64,000 nt of DNA from Streptomyces sp. NBC_01551 (GTDB lineage: Bacteria > Actinomycetota > Actinomycetes > Streptomycetales > Streptomycetaceae), in contig NZ_JAPEPX010000001.1 in assembly GCF_026339935.1 (NCBI RefSeq), positions 2,276,501 to 2,340,500 of the forward strand, given 5' to 3'. The position numbers were made by a program, and so were the translations under genes. Positions 36,880-43,873 of this stretch are shown here, one piece after another (position 1 is the stretch's first letter; each line of letters starts with the position of its first letter). The notes below the pieces were generated by a model, which was given only the letters and a program-made list of their open reading frames with translations, ran no database searches and had not been told where the DNA came from.

Positions 36880-38517
36880 TCACACGATCGGGGGCTCCCC
36901 CTCGATCGGGCGTCCGAGCACCCCGGGCCGACGCTGCCACGGCAACGGACCGCCGGGACGCCGGTAGTCGACGCCGAGCGCGTCCAGCCGTGCGCGGTGC
37001 CCCGCCATCCGCGTCTCGAAGCCGGCCCAGTCCCGCTCGGCGGATTCCGGAAGCCGCGACCAGACCACCTCCGCGAACGCGGCCAGCCGCGGGAACACCT
37101 GGTAGTCCACCCGGCCCTGGTTTTCCGTCACCTCGGTCCACACGTTGGCCTGAGCCCCCAGGACATGGGCCGCGGCCTGCGGCGACAGCTTCGGCGGCAC
37201 CGGCTCGAAGCGGTACACGTCCTCCAGCGAGCGCACGTACCCGATCGGCATCGGCTCGTCGGGGCCGCCCGCCTGACGGTGGTCCAGGTACACCTGCTGC
37301 TCGGGGCACATCACCACGTCGTGGCCCGCCTCGGCCGCCGCGATCCCGCCCGCGTACCCGCGCCAGGACGACACGGCCGCGCCCGGCGCCAGTCCGCCCT
37401 CCAGGATCTCGTCCCAGCCGATCAGCCGCCGCCCGCGCGCCGACAGCCACGCGTCGAAGTGCCGGATGAACCAGGACTGGAGCCCGTCCTCGCCGTCCAC
37501 CCCCAGCTCCCGGATCCGCTCCTGCGCGGCCGCCGAGGCCCGCCACTGCGCTTTGGGGCATTCGTCCCCGCCCACGTGCACGAACGGCGAGACCTCGACG
37601 GGGAACAGCTCCAGCAGCTCCTCGAAGACCCCCTCGTAGAACCGCAGTACAGCCTCGGTCGGCGCGAGCACGTTCTCGTTGACGCCCCAGTCGTCCCACA
37701 CCCCCAGCGCGGCGGTGTCCACGACATCGGTGTTCCCGAGCTCCGGGTACGCGGCGATCGCGGCCTGCGAGTGCCCCGGTACGTCGATCTCCGGGACTAC
37801 CCGGACGTGCCGCTCGGCGGCGTACGCGACGATCTCGCGGATGTCGTCCTGGGTGTAGAAGCCGCCGTGCGGGGTCTCGTTCCACAGCGGCGAGGCCCGG
37901 TGGCCCCAGCGGCTGCGCGGCCGCCAGGCGCCGACCTCGGTGAGCCTCGGGTGGCGCTTGATCTCCACCCGCCAGCCCTGGTCGTCCGTCAGGTGCAGGT
38001 GCAGCACGTTGAGCTTGTGCGCGGCGAGCAGGTCGATGTAGCGCAGCACGCCGTCCTTGGGCATGAAGTGCCGTGCGACGTCCAGCATCAGGCCGCGCCA
38101 CCCGAAGCGGGGGCCGTCGACGACCGTGCCGTGCGGGAGGCTCCACACCCGGCCGGGCAGCGGCGCCTTGCGGTAGGCGTCGGCCCCGAGCAGCTGACGC
38201 AGCGTCTGGGCGCCCCAGAACAGTCCGGCGGCGGACGCGCCGGCGAGCTCCACGCCGCCCTCGTCGATCGTGAGGGCGTAGCCCTCGGGCCCGCCCGTCC
38301 CCGCGGCGTCCGGGTCCAGGCGCAGCCGTATGTCGCCCACCGCTCCCGGCCCGGCCTCCGGCAGCCCCCACCCTGTGGCGGCCCCGAGCTCGCGGCGCAG
38401 CCAGCGCGCGGTGCCGGCGGCCGCGGTCCCGGCGGCGAGGACGGGCTCGGGCCCGAACACGTAGGGCGCCGCGTCCGGGCGCAGGGCGGTGGTCCGGGGC
38501 AGGGGGATCAGGTCCAT
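36880..38517 (-). CDS. Beta-N-acetylhexosaminidase (GH20)
   Basis: Removes terminal N-acetylglucosamine from chitin oligomers or glycans; 545 residues. The GH20b N-terminal domain is followed by the TIM barrel with RGLMLDVARHFMP, HLHLTDDQGWRVEI and the catalytic pair D318-E319 in HVGGDEC. The WDEIL and SWRG segments complete the sugar site. No signal peptide is visible, so it should be cytoplasmic, acting on imported chitobiose. A TGTTGC-N7-GCAACA dyad lies just upstream of ATG 38517. Confidence 0.95.
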   Translation of the reverse strand: MDLIPLPRTTALRPDAAPYVFGPEPVLAAGTAAAGTARWLRRELGAATGWGLPEAGPGAVGDIRLRLDPDAAGTGGPEGYALTIDEGGVELAGASAAGLFWGAQTLRQLLGADAYRKAPLPGRVWSLPHGTVVDGPRFGWRGLMLDVARHFMPKDGVLRYIDLLAAHKLNVLHLHLTDDQGWRVEIKRHPRLTEVGAWRPRSRWGHRASPLWNETPHGGFYTQDDIREIVAYAAERHVRVVPEIDVPGHSQAAIAAYPELGNTDVVDTAALGVWDDWGVNENVLAPTEAVLRFYEGVFEELLELFPVEVSPFVHVGGDECPKAQWRASAAAQERIRELGVDGEDGLQSWFIRHFDAWLSARGRRLIGWDEILEGGLAPGAAVSSWRGYAGGIAAAEAGHDVVMCPEQQVYLDHRQAGGPDEPMPIGYVRSLEDVYRFEPVPPKLSPQAAAHVLGAQANVWTEVTENQGRVDYQVFPRLAAFAEVVWSRLPESAERDWAGFETRMAGHRARLDALGVDYRRPGGPLPWQRRPGVLGRPIEGEPPIV

Positions 38518-38539
38518 GCGTCAGCCCTTCGCGACAGCG

Positions 38540-38558
38540 TGTTGCACCCTGCGCAACA
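38540..38558. promoter_or_regulatory. Candidate operator dyad upstream of the hexosaminidase
   Basis: TGTTGC (38540-38545) and GCAACA (38553-38558) form a 6-bp dyad with a 7-nt spacer, 23 nt upstream of the start codon on the minus strand. A LacI- or GntR-type repressor is plausible. It does not match the DasR consensus (AGTGGTCTAGACCACT). Confidence 0.35.
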
Positions 38559-38619
38559 GCGGTTCCACAGAGCGCTCGTTGCCGCCGACCCTAGTACGGA
38601 GCGGGCCCCCGGGGTACGC

Positions 38620-38657
38620 AGAAGGCCCCCGGGGCGCGCGGGTGCGCACCTCGGGGG
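38620..38657 (-). terminator. Terminator after the DUF3039 gene
   Basis: AGGCCCCCG (38620-38628) pairs with CGGGGGCCT (38649-38657); inside it GGTGCGCACC adds a small second hairpin. It lies 48 nt past the DUF3039 stop. Confidence 0.6.
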
Positions 38658-38704
38658 CCTCGACGTCTCGGCGTCCGGGTCCGGCGAAGTCGGGCCGGGA
38701 GGAC

Positions 38705-38989
38705 CTACTTGTCCTTGCCGCCCTTGTCCTTGTCGCCGCCGGCGCCCATGGACTCGTAGATCTCCTTGCACATGGGGCAGACCGGGTACTTCTTCGGGTC
38801 CCGGCCCGGGACCCACACCTTGCCGCAGAGCGCGACGACGGGGGTGCCCCCGAGCGCGCTCTCCATGATCTTGTCCTTCTGGACGTAGTGGGCGAAGCGC
38901 TCGTGGTCGCCGTCGCCGTGGGACACCTGCGGCGTCGGCTCTACGAGGGTCCCCGTACCAGTCCCGCGCTCGGGCTCAAGAGTGCTCAT
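38705..38989 (-). CDS. DUF3039 domain-containing protein
   Basis: Small actinobacterial protein of 94 residues, function unknown. The conserved core (HERFAHYVQKDKIMESALGG, then VVALCGKVWVPGRDPKKYPVCPMCKEIY) has three cysteines, C-x(n)-CPMC, that could bind a metal ion with His. The C-terminus is a Gly/Lys/Asp-rich tail. ATG at 38989 is the only good start. It is followed on the same strand by the hexosaminidase gene beyond a terminator, and preceded by yqgE 29 nt upstream; the latter pair may be co-transcribed. Confidence 0.88.
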   Translation of the reverse strand: MSTLEPERGTGTGTLVEPTPQVSHGDGDHERFAHYVQKDKIMESALGGTPVVALCGKVWVPGRDPKKYPVCPMCKEIYESMGAGGDKDKGGKDK

Positions 38990-39018
38990 AAAACCCAGGG
39001 TACCGACCCCCGCCGGGG

Positions 39019-39579
39019 TCAGTTGAGCGACGGGTCGTCCGGATAGGTCGCGACCATGGCGAGCTCGCTGCGCTGGCGGCGCAGGACCGCCCGCCACAGG
39101 CGCTCGGGATCCGGGAAGGAGATGTCCCCGGGCTCCGACTCCACCACGTACCAGGCGCCGTCGCCGAGCTCGTCCTCCAGTTGGCCGGGGCCCCATCCGG
39201 AGTAGCCCGCGAAGATGCGCAGCGAGCCCAGGGCCGCCGCCAGCAGTTCCGGCGGGGCCTCCAGGTCGACGAGGCCGATCGCCCCGTGCACCCGGCGCCA
39301 GCCGAGGGGACCTTCCTCGCCCGGGATCACGGCGATGCCGAGGGCGGAGTCCAGGGCCACCGGGCCGCCCTGGAAGACCACGCCCGGATCGCCGGCCAGC
39401 GTGGCCCACGGCAGCAGGATGTCGCCGACGCCCACGGGGGTCGGCCTGTTGAGGACCACGCCGAGGGAGCCCTGCTCGTCGTGGTCGAGCAGCAGCACCA
39501 CCGCGCGGTCGAAGTTCGGGTCCGCGAGGGCTGGGGTGGCCACGAGCAGCCGCCCTGTGAGGGAGGACACCTCGGTCAT
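39019..39579 (-). CDS. YqgE/AlgH family protein
   Basis: Cytoplasmic protein of 186 residues from the YqgE/AlgH family; its biochemical role is not established. The family segments SLTGRLLVATPALADPNFDRAVVLLLDHDEQGSLGVVLNRP, VFQGGPV and FAGYSGWGPGQLEDEL are all clear. ATG at 39579 (MTEVSSLTG) is chosen; an ATG 18 nt upstream would add six residues. Divergent from murA. Confidence 0.93.
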   Translation of the reverse strand: MTEVSSLTGRLLVATPALADPNFDRAVVLLLDHDEQGSLGVVLNRPTPVGVGDILLPWATLAGDPGVVFQGGPVALDSALGIAVIPGEEGPLGWRRVHGAIGLVDLEAPPELLAAALGSLRIFAGYSGWGPGQLEDELGDGAWYVVESEPGDISFPDPERLWRAVLRRQRSELAMVATYPDDPSLN

Positions 39580-39867
39580 GCCGACATGATCTCGCACATT
39601 CGCCCTTCAGGGGGAGCGGGCGGCGAGATCCAATCGTCCGCAGCTCAGGGCGCACGGCAGCAGACGGGAGCGCGCGCCCGCGACGCGGGCGGAACGCGAC
39701 ACTCCGCCACCTGGCGGGCACTCAGGGTGTTGTGTCTCATTCATGACAGTCATACGGGCGCGTTGGCCTTACAAATAGGGGGGTTGCGCCCCTTACCCTT
39801 TTCCCTGGCCCCCTGCCCACCCTCCTCTGGCTTCGCCGGGGGAGCCCCTCTCCGGAACGCGAGATTC

Positions 39868-41214
39868 ATGACCGGCACAGACAGAGACGACGTACTGCTT
39901 GTCCATGGCGGTACCCCGCTCGAGGGCGAGATCCGTGTCCGCGGTGCGAAGAACCTCGTGCCCAAGGCCATGGTCGCCGCTCTGCTCGGCAGCGAACCCA
40001 GCCGCCTGCGCAATGTCCCCGACATCCGCGACGTGCGGGTCGTGCGCGGTCTGCTCCAGCTGCACGGTGTCACCGTGCGCCCCGGCGAGGAGCCGGGCGA
40101 GCTGGTGCTCGACCCCACCCACGTCGAGAGCGCGAACGTCGCCGACATCGACGCCCACGCGGGTTCTTCCCGGATCCCGATCCTGTTCTGCGGCCCGCTG
40201 CTGCACCGCCTCGGCCACGCCTTCATCCCGGGCCTCGGCGGCTGCGACATCGGCGGCCGGCCGATCGACTTCCACTTCGACGTGCTCCGCCAGTTCGGCG
40301 CGACCATCGAGAAGCGCGAAGGCGGCCAGTACCTGGAGGCCCCGCAGCGGCTGCGCGGCTGCAAGATCCGCCTGCCGTACCCGTCCGTCGGTTCGACCGA
40401 GCAGGTGCTGCTGACGGCCGTTCTGGCCGAGGGCGTGACCGAGCTCAGCAACGCCGCGGTGGAGCCGGAGATCGAGGACCTCATCTGCGTACTGCAGAAG
40501 ATGGGCGCGATCATCTCCATGGACACCGACCGGACCATCCGGATCACCGGTGTGGACCGCCTCGGCGGGTACAACCACAAGGCGCTCCCGGACCGTCTGG
40601 AGGCCGCGTCCTGGGCTTCCGCGGCCCTGGCGACCGGCGGCAACATCTACGTGCGCGGCGCCCAGCAGCGCTCCATGATGACCTTCCTGAACACGTTCCG
40701 CCGCGTCGGCGGCGCGTTCGAGATCGACGACGAGGGCATCCGCTTCTGGCACCCGGGCGGCGCGCTCAACGCGATCGCCCTGGAGACGGACGTGCACCCC
40801 GGTTTCCAGACCGACTGGCAGCAGCCGCTGGTCGTCGCCCTGACGCAGGCCACGGGCCTGTCGATCGTCCACGAGACGGTCTACGAGTCGCGGCTCGGCT
40901 TCACCTCGGCGCTCAACCAGATGGGTGCGCACATCCAGCTGTACCGGGAGTGCCTGGGCGGCTCGGCGTGCCGGTTCGGCCAGCGCAACTTCCTGCACTC
41001 GGCGGTCGTCTCCGGCCCGACGAAGCTGCAGGGCGCCGACCTGGTCATCCCCGACCTGCGCGGCGGGTTCTCGTACCTGATCGCGGCGCTGGCCGCCGAG
41101 GGCACCTCGCGCGTCCACGGCATCGACCTGATCAACCGCGGCTACGAGAACTTCATGGAGAAGCTCGTCGAGCTGGGCGCGAAGGTCGAGCTCCCCAACG
41201 GCGACCTCGTCTGA
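39868..41214 (+). CDS. murA: UDP-N-acetylglucosamine 1-carboxyvinyltransferase MurA
   Basis: First committed enzyme of peptidoglycan synthesis, adding enolpyruvate from PEP to UDP-GlcNAc; 448 residues. K28-N29 (RGAKNLVP) contact the substrate, and the loop GLGGCDIGGRPIDFHF carries the catalytic Cys (C126), the target of fosfomycin; mycobacteria have Asp there. Two inverse-alpha-beta barrel domains are complete. ATG at 39868 follows a weak GAGA site. It ends in a strong double hairpin shared with the convergent hup gene. Confidence 0.95.
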   Translation: MTGTDRDDVLLVHGGTPLEGEIRVRGAKNLVPKAMVAALLGSEPSRLRNVPDIRDVRVVRGLLQLHGVTVRPGEEPGELVLDPTHVESANVADIDAHAGSSRIPILFCGPLLHRLGHAFIPGLGGCDIGGRPIDFHFDVLRQFGATIEKREGGQYLEAPQRLRGCKIRLPYPSVGSTEQVLLTAVLAEGVTELSNAAVEPEIEDLICVLQKMGAIISMDTDRTIRITGVDRLGGYNHKALPDRLEAASWASAALATGGNIYVRGAQQRSMMTFLNTFRRVGGAFEIDDEGIRFWHPGGALNAIALETDVHPGFQTDWQQPLVVALTQATGLSIVHETVYESRLGFTSALNQMGAHIQLYRECLGGSACRFGQRNFLHSAVVSGPTKLQGADLVIPDLRGGFSYLIAALAAEGTSRVHGIDLINRGYENFMEKLVELGAKVELPNGDLV

Positions 41215-41224
41215 CACCGCGTGA

Positions 41225-41290
41225 CCGGGGGCCCCGCGAGGGGCCCCCGGGACGCCAGAAGGGCGGCCACCCCACCGGGTGGCCGCCCTT
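41225..41290. terminator. Two tandem bidirectional hairpins between murA and hup
   Basis: First stem: CCGGGGGCCCC/GGGGCCCCCGG (41225-41235, 41240-41250), loop GCGA. Second: AAGGGCGGCCACCC/GGGTGGCCGCCCTT (41259-41272, 41277-41290), loop CACC. Both are perfect and lie between convergent genes. Confidence 0.8.
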
Positions 41291-41319
41291 CCGTTTCGCT
41301 GCGTACTAACGCGGCGGGA

Positions 41320-41601
41320 CTACTTGCCCTTGGCGGCTTCCTTGAGCTTGGAGCCCGCGGAGACCTTCACGCTGAAGCCGGCCGGGATCTGGATGGGGTC
41401 GCCGGTCTGCGGGTTGCGCGCGGTGCGAGCGGCACGGTGGGTGCGCTCGAAGGTCAGGAAGCCGGGGATGGTGACCTTCTCGTCGCCCTTGGCGACGACC
41501 TCACCGATGGTCTCGGCGAGGGCGGCCAGAACGGCGTCGGCGTCCTTGCGGGTCACCTCGGCGCGCTCGGACAGAGCGGCCACCAGCTCACTGCGGTTCA
41601 T
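41320..41601 (-). CDS. hup: HU family DNA-binding protein
   Basis: Nucleoid protein of 93 residues that bends DNA as a dimer. The sequence MNRSELVAALSERAEVTRKDADAVLAALAETI opens the helical half, and GFLTFERTHRAARTARNPQTGDPIQIPA is the beta-arm with the Pro residue that intercalates between bases. There is no Lys/Ala tail, so it is the short HupA type, not the HupS type. ATG at 41601 has a GGGAG site 8 nt upstream. An 18-nt perfect palindrome lies 83 nt upstream. Confidence 0.95.
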   Translation of the reverse strand: MNRSELVAALSERAEVTRKDADAVLAALAETIGEVVAKGDEKVTIPGFLTFERTHRAARTARNPQTGDPIQIPAGFSVKVSAGSKLKEAAKGK

Positions 41602-41683
41602 GTTGTACTCCCGTGTTCAACTTGCCTTAGAGGCGTGAGATCGAAGCCGATGCTGCCAGGGCCCTCGGACAGTCCCCGGACCC

Positions 41684-41701
41684 GGGTCTGACGTCAGACC
41701 C
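41684..41701. promoter_or_regulatory. 18-nt perfect palindrome upstream of hup
   Basis: GGGTCTGACGTCAGACCC reads the same on both strands without a loop. It lies 83 nt upstream of the hup start codon and has the form of a dimer-binding operator. Confidence 0.4.
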
Positions 41702-41951
41702 TCTCGCCCGGTTACGCATCCTGCCCCCACCAGCGGCGGGAAAGCCAATCCGGCACCCGACAGGGTCACACGAAAAGCGCCACAGTCACGCCGCGGTGAC
41801 GCTCCGTCCGCACCAGGGGTTCCGGTGGATGCGGACCGCGGGCCACGCGGGCATCCCCGCAACCCTAGAGGGGGCTTGGCGGGCCCGCATCTCGCGACGC
41901 GCCGGAGAAGGCACGTGGGGGCCGTCACAGTCCCCGTCGCGACGACCGCGA

Positions 41952-41982
41952 CGGCCGTGATCGTCACACGTCGTCACGGCCG
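41952..41982 (-). terminator. Terminator of the malic enzyme gene
   Basis: CGGCCGTGA (41952-41960) pairs with TCACGGCCG (41974-41982) over a 13-nt loop, 17 nt past the stop codon. Confidence 0.6.
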
Positions 41983-41998
41983 CTGCGGCATACGGGTC

Positions 41999-43402
41999 CT
42001 AGGCGGGGGTGGCGGCCTTGCGGACGGCACCGGCGACGGCGCCCGCGACCTTGTCGTTGAAGACGGACGGGATGATGTAGTTCGCGTTGAGCTCGTCCTC
42101 GCCGACGACGTCCGCCAGCGCGCTCGCGGCGGCCAGCATCATGTCCGTGTTCACGGTGCGGGACTGAGCGTCCAGCAGGCCGCGGAAGACACCCGGGAAG
42201 ACCAGCACGTTGTTGATCTGGTTCGGGAAGTCCGAGCGCCCGGTGGCCACGACGGCGGCCGTCTGACGGGCCACGGCCGGGTCGACCTCGGGGTCCGGGT
42301 TCGCGAGCGCGAACACGATCGCACCGTCCGCCATGGCGGCGACGTCCTCGCCGGAGAGCACGTTGGGGGCGGAGACGCCGATGAACACGTCTGCGCCGAC
42401 CACGGCCTCCTTCAAGGTGCCCGTGTAGCCCTCGGGGTTGGTGTTGTCGGCGATCCAGCGCAGCGGGGAGTCGGCGGCCGCGTCGACGAGGTCGGGGCGG
42501 TCCGCGTGCACGACACCGTGGATGTCGGCGCTGACGGCGTTCTTCACGCCGGCCGCGAGGAGCAGCTTGAGGATGGCCGTACCGGCCGCGCCGGCGCCCG
42601 ACATGACGACCTTGACGTCCCCAACTGCCTTGCCCACGACGCGCAGTGCGTTGGTGAGGGCCGCGAGGACGACGATGGCGGTGCCGTGCTGGTCGTCGTG
42701 GAAGACGGGGATGTCGAGGGCCTCGCGCAGGCGGGCCTCGATCTCGAAGCAGCGCGGCGCGGAGATGTCCTCCAGGTTGATGCCGGCGAAGCCCGGGGCG
42801 ATCGCCTTGACGATCTCGACGATGGCGTCGGTGTCCTGGGTGTCCAGGCAGATCGGCCACGCGTCGATGCCGGCGAAGCGCTTGAAGAGGGCCGCCTTGC
42901 CCTCCATGACGGGCAGCGCGGCCATCGGGCCGATGTTGCCGAGGCCGAGCACGGCGGAGCCGTCCGTCACGACTGCGACGGAGTTGCGCTTGATGGTGAG
43001 GCGGCGCGCGTCCTCGGGGTTCTCGGCGATCGCCATGCACACGCGGGCCACGCCCGGGGTGTAGATCATCGAGAGGTCGTCACGGTTGCGGATGGGGTGC
43101 TTGGACGCCATCTCGATCTTGCCGCCGAGGTGCATCAGGAAGGTTCGGTCGGAGACCTTGCCGAGGCTGACGCCCTCGATGCCGCGCAGCTTCTCGACGA
43201 TCTCGTCGGCGTGCGCGGTGGAGGTCGCGGCGATGGTGACGTCGATACGGAGCTTCTCGTGGCCGGAGGCGGTCACGTCGAGGCCGGTGACCGACCCGCC
43301 GGAGGACTCGACGGCGGTGGTGAGCTGGGAGACCGCGGTTCCGCTCGCGGGCACTTCCAGGCGGACCGTCATCGAGTACGAGACGCTGGGCGCCGTTGCC
43401 AT
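41999..43402 (-). CDS. NAD(P)-dependent malic enzyme with N-terminal ACT domain
   Basis: Decarboxylates malate to pyruvate; 467 residues. Residues 1-80 form an ACT-like regulatory domain (VSYSMTVRLEVPASGTAVSQLTTAVESSGG). The catalytic part shows IYTPGVARVC, VAVVTDGSAVLGLGNIGP (malate/NAD site), NLEDISAPRCFEIE, FHDDQHGTAIV and the Rossmann motif SGAGAAGTAI. It is the short bacterial type without a phosphotransacetylase domain. ATG at 43402 is chosen; upstream sequence lacks coding character. As the ACT domain binds amino acids in other enzymes, feedback control is probable. Confidence 0.93.
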   Translation of the reverse strand: MATAPSVSYSMTVRLEVPASGTAVSQLTTAVESSGGSVTGLDVTASGHEKLRIDVTIAATSTAHADEIVEKLRGIEGVSLGKVSDRTFLMHLGGKIEMASKHPIRNRDDLSMIYTPGVARVCMAIAENPEDARRLTIKRNSVAVVTDGSAVLGLGNIGPMAALPVMEGKAALFKRFAGIDAWPICLDTQDTDAIVEIVKAIAPGFAGINLEDISAPRCFEIEARLREALDIPVFHDDQHGTAIVVLAALTNALRVVGKAVGDVKVVMSGAGAAGTAILKLLLAAGVKNAVSADIHGVVHADRPDLVDAAADSPLRWIADNTNPEGYTGTLKEAVVGADVFIGVSAPNVLSGEDVAAMADGAIVFALANPDPEVDPAVARQTAAVVATGRSDFPNQINNVLVFPGVFRGLLDAQSRTVNTDMMLAAASALADVVGEDELNANYIIPSVFNDKVAGAVAGAVRKAATPA

Positions 43403-43873
43403 GGCCGTGTTCCTCTTCTGTCCCTGGTTTTTCTGTACATACGGGGACCTGTCACACGGTGGGTGTGGCAGGGCCTGTTGTCCGATCGTCCCACCTACCA
43501 GCCAGTACAAGGTAACCAGCTACAAATTTCGGAAAGACACTTCCACCATACGAGATTTGATCGGGTGGCGGAAGCCTCTGAGGCCGAATCCGGCCACGCA
43601 AAACAGGTCTGCCCCCTCTGTTTCCACAGAGGGGGCAGACCTGTTGATACGACTATGACACCGACCCGCCATGCTCGCCTCGCGGCAAGTGGTCGCTCTA
43701 AGCGACGAAGGTTGGGCCCGGGGGCTTGGATCGAGTCGGTGCCTCACCCAGGCTAACAAAGGATCGCCGGATGCGATCCCCCTCCGGGGAGTTGACCTCG
43801 TCTCACCACGCCGTTGGCCCATCGCCCGGCCGGCGGCCCCGGACGGGAGCGCGCCCGCCGGGGCGGAGTCGGC
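43403..43873. other. 471-nt gap with a strong terminator and no gene
   Basis: The region lies between the helicase stop and the malic enzyme start, both on the minus strand. It holds a 20-bp hairpin (43602-43645) and a 7-bp hairpin (GGATCGC/GCGATCC, 43761-43779). The stretch 43646-43873 has no convincing reading frame; a small RNA ending at the big hairpin is possible. The last 200 nt are the malic enzyme promoter region, richer in A/T. Confidence 0.5.
43602..43645 (-). terminator. Very strong intrinsic terminator (20-bp perfect stem)
   Basis: The arms AACAGGTCTGCCCCCTCTGT (43602-43621) and its exact complement (43626-43645) close a 4-nt loop. On the minus strand the stem is followed by TTTTGCG, a T-tract. 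It lies 229 nt past the helicase stop. Confidence 0.85.

Larger units (their letters stand above)
41602..41998. other. 397-nt gap with the hup promoter region
   Basis: It separates the stop of the malic enzyme gene from hup, both on the minus strand. It holds the malic enzyme terminator (41952-41982) and a palindrome at 41684-41701. No reading frame in it is convincing. Confidence 0.6.

Noticed and set aside
38518..38620. A DasR operator upstream of the hexosaminidase
   Set aside because: I searched by eye for the AGTGGTCTAGACCACT-like dyad and found none; only the TGTTGC/GCAACA dyad.
43520..43822. A 100-codon frame on the minus strand between helicase and malic enzyme
   Set aside because: It runs through the 20-bp terminator, giving a mirrored peptide (RSAPSVETEGAD); not a gene.
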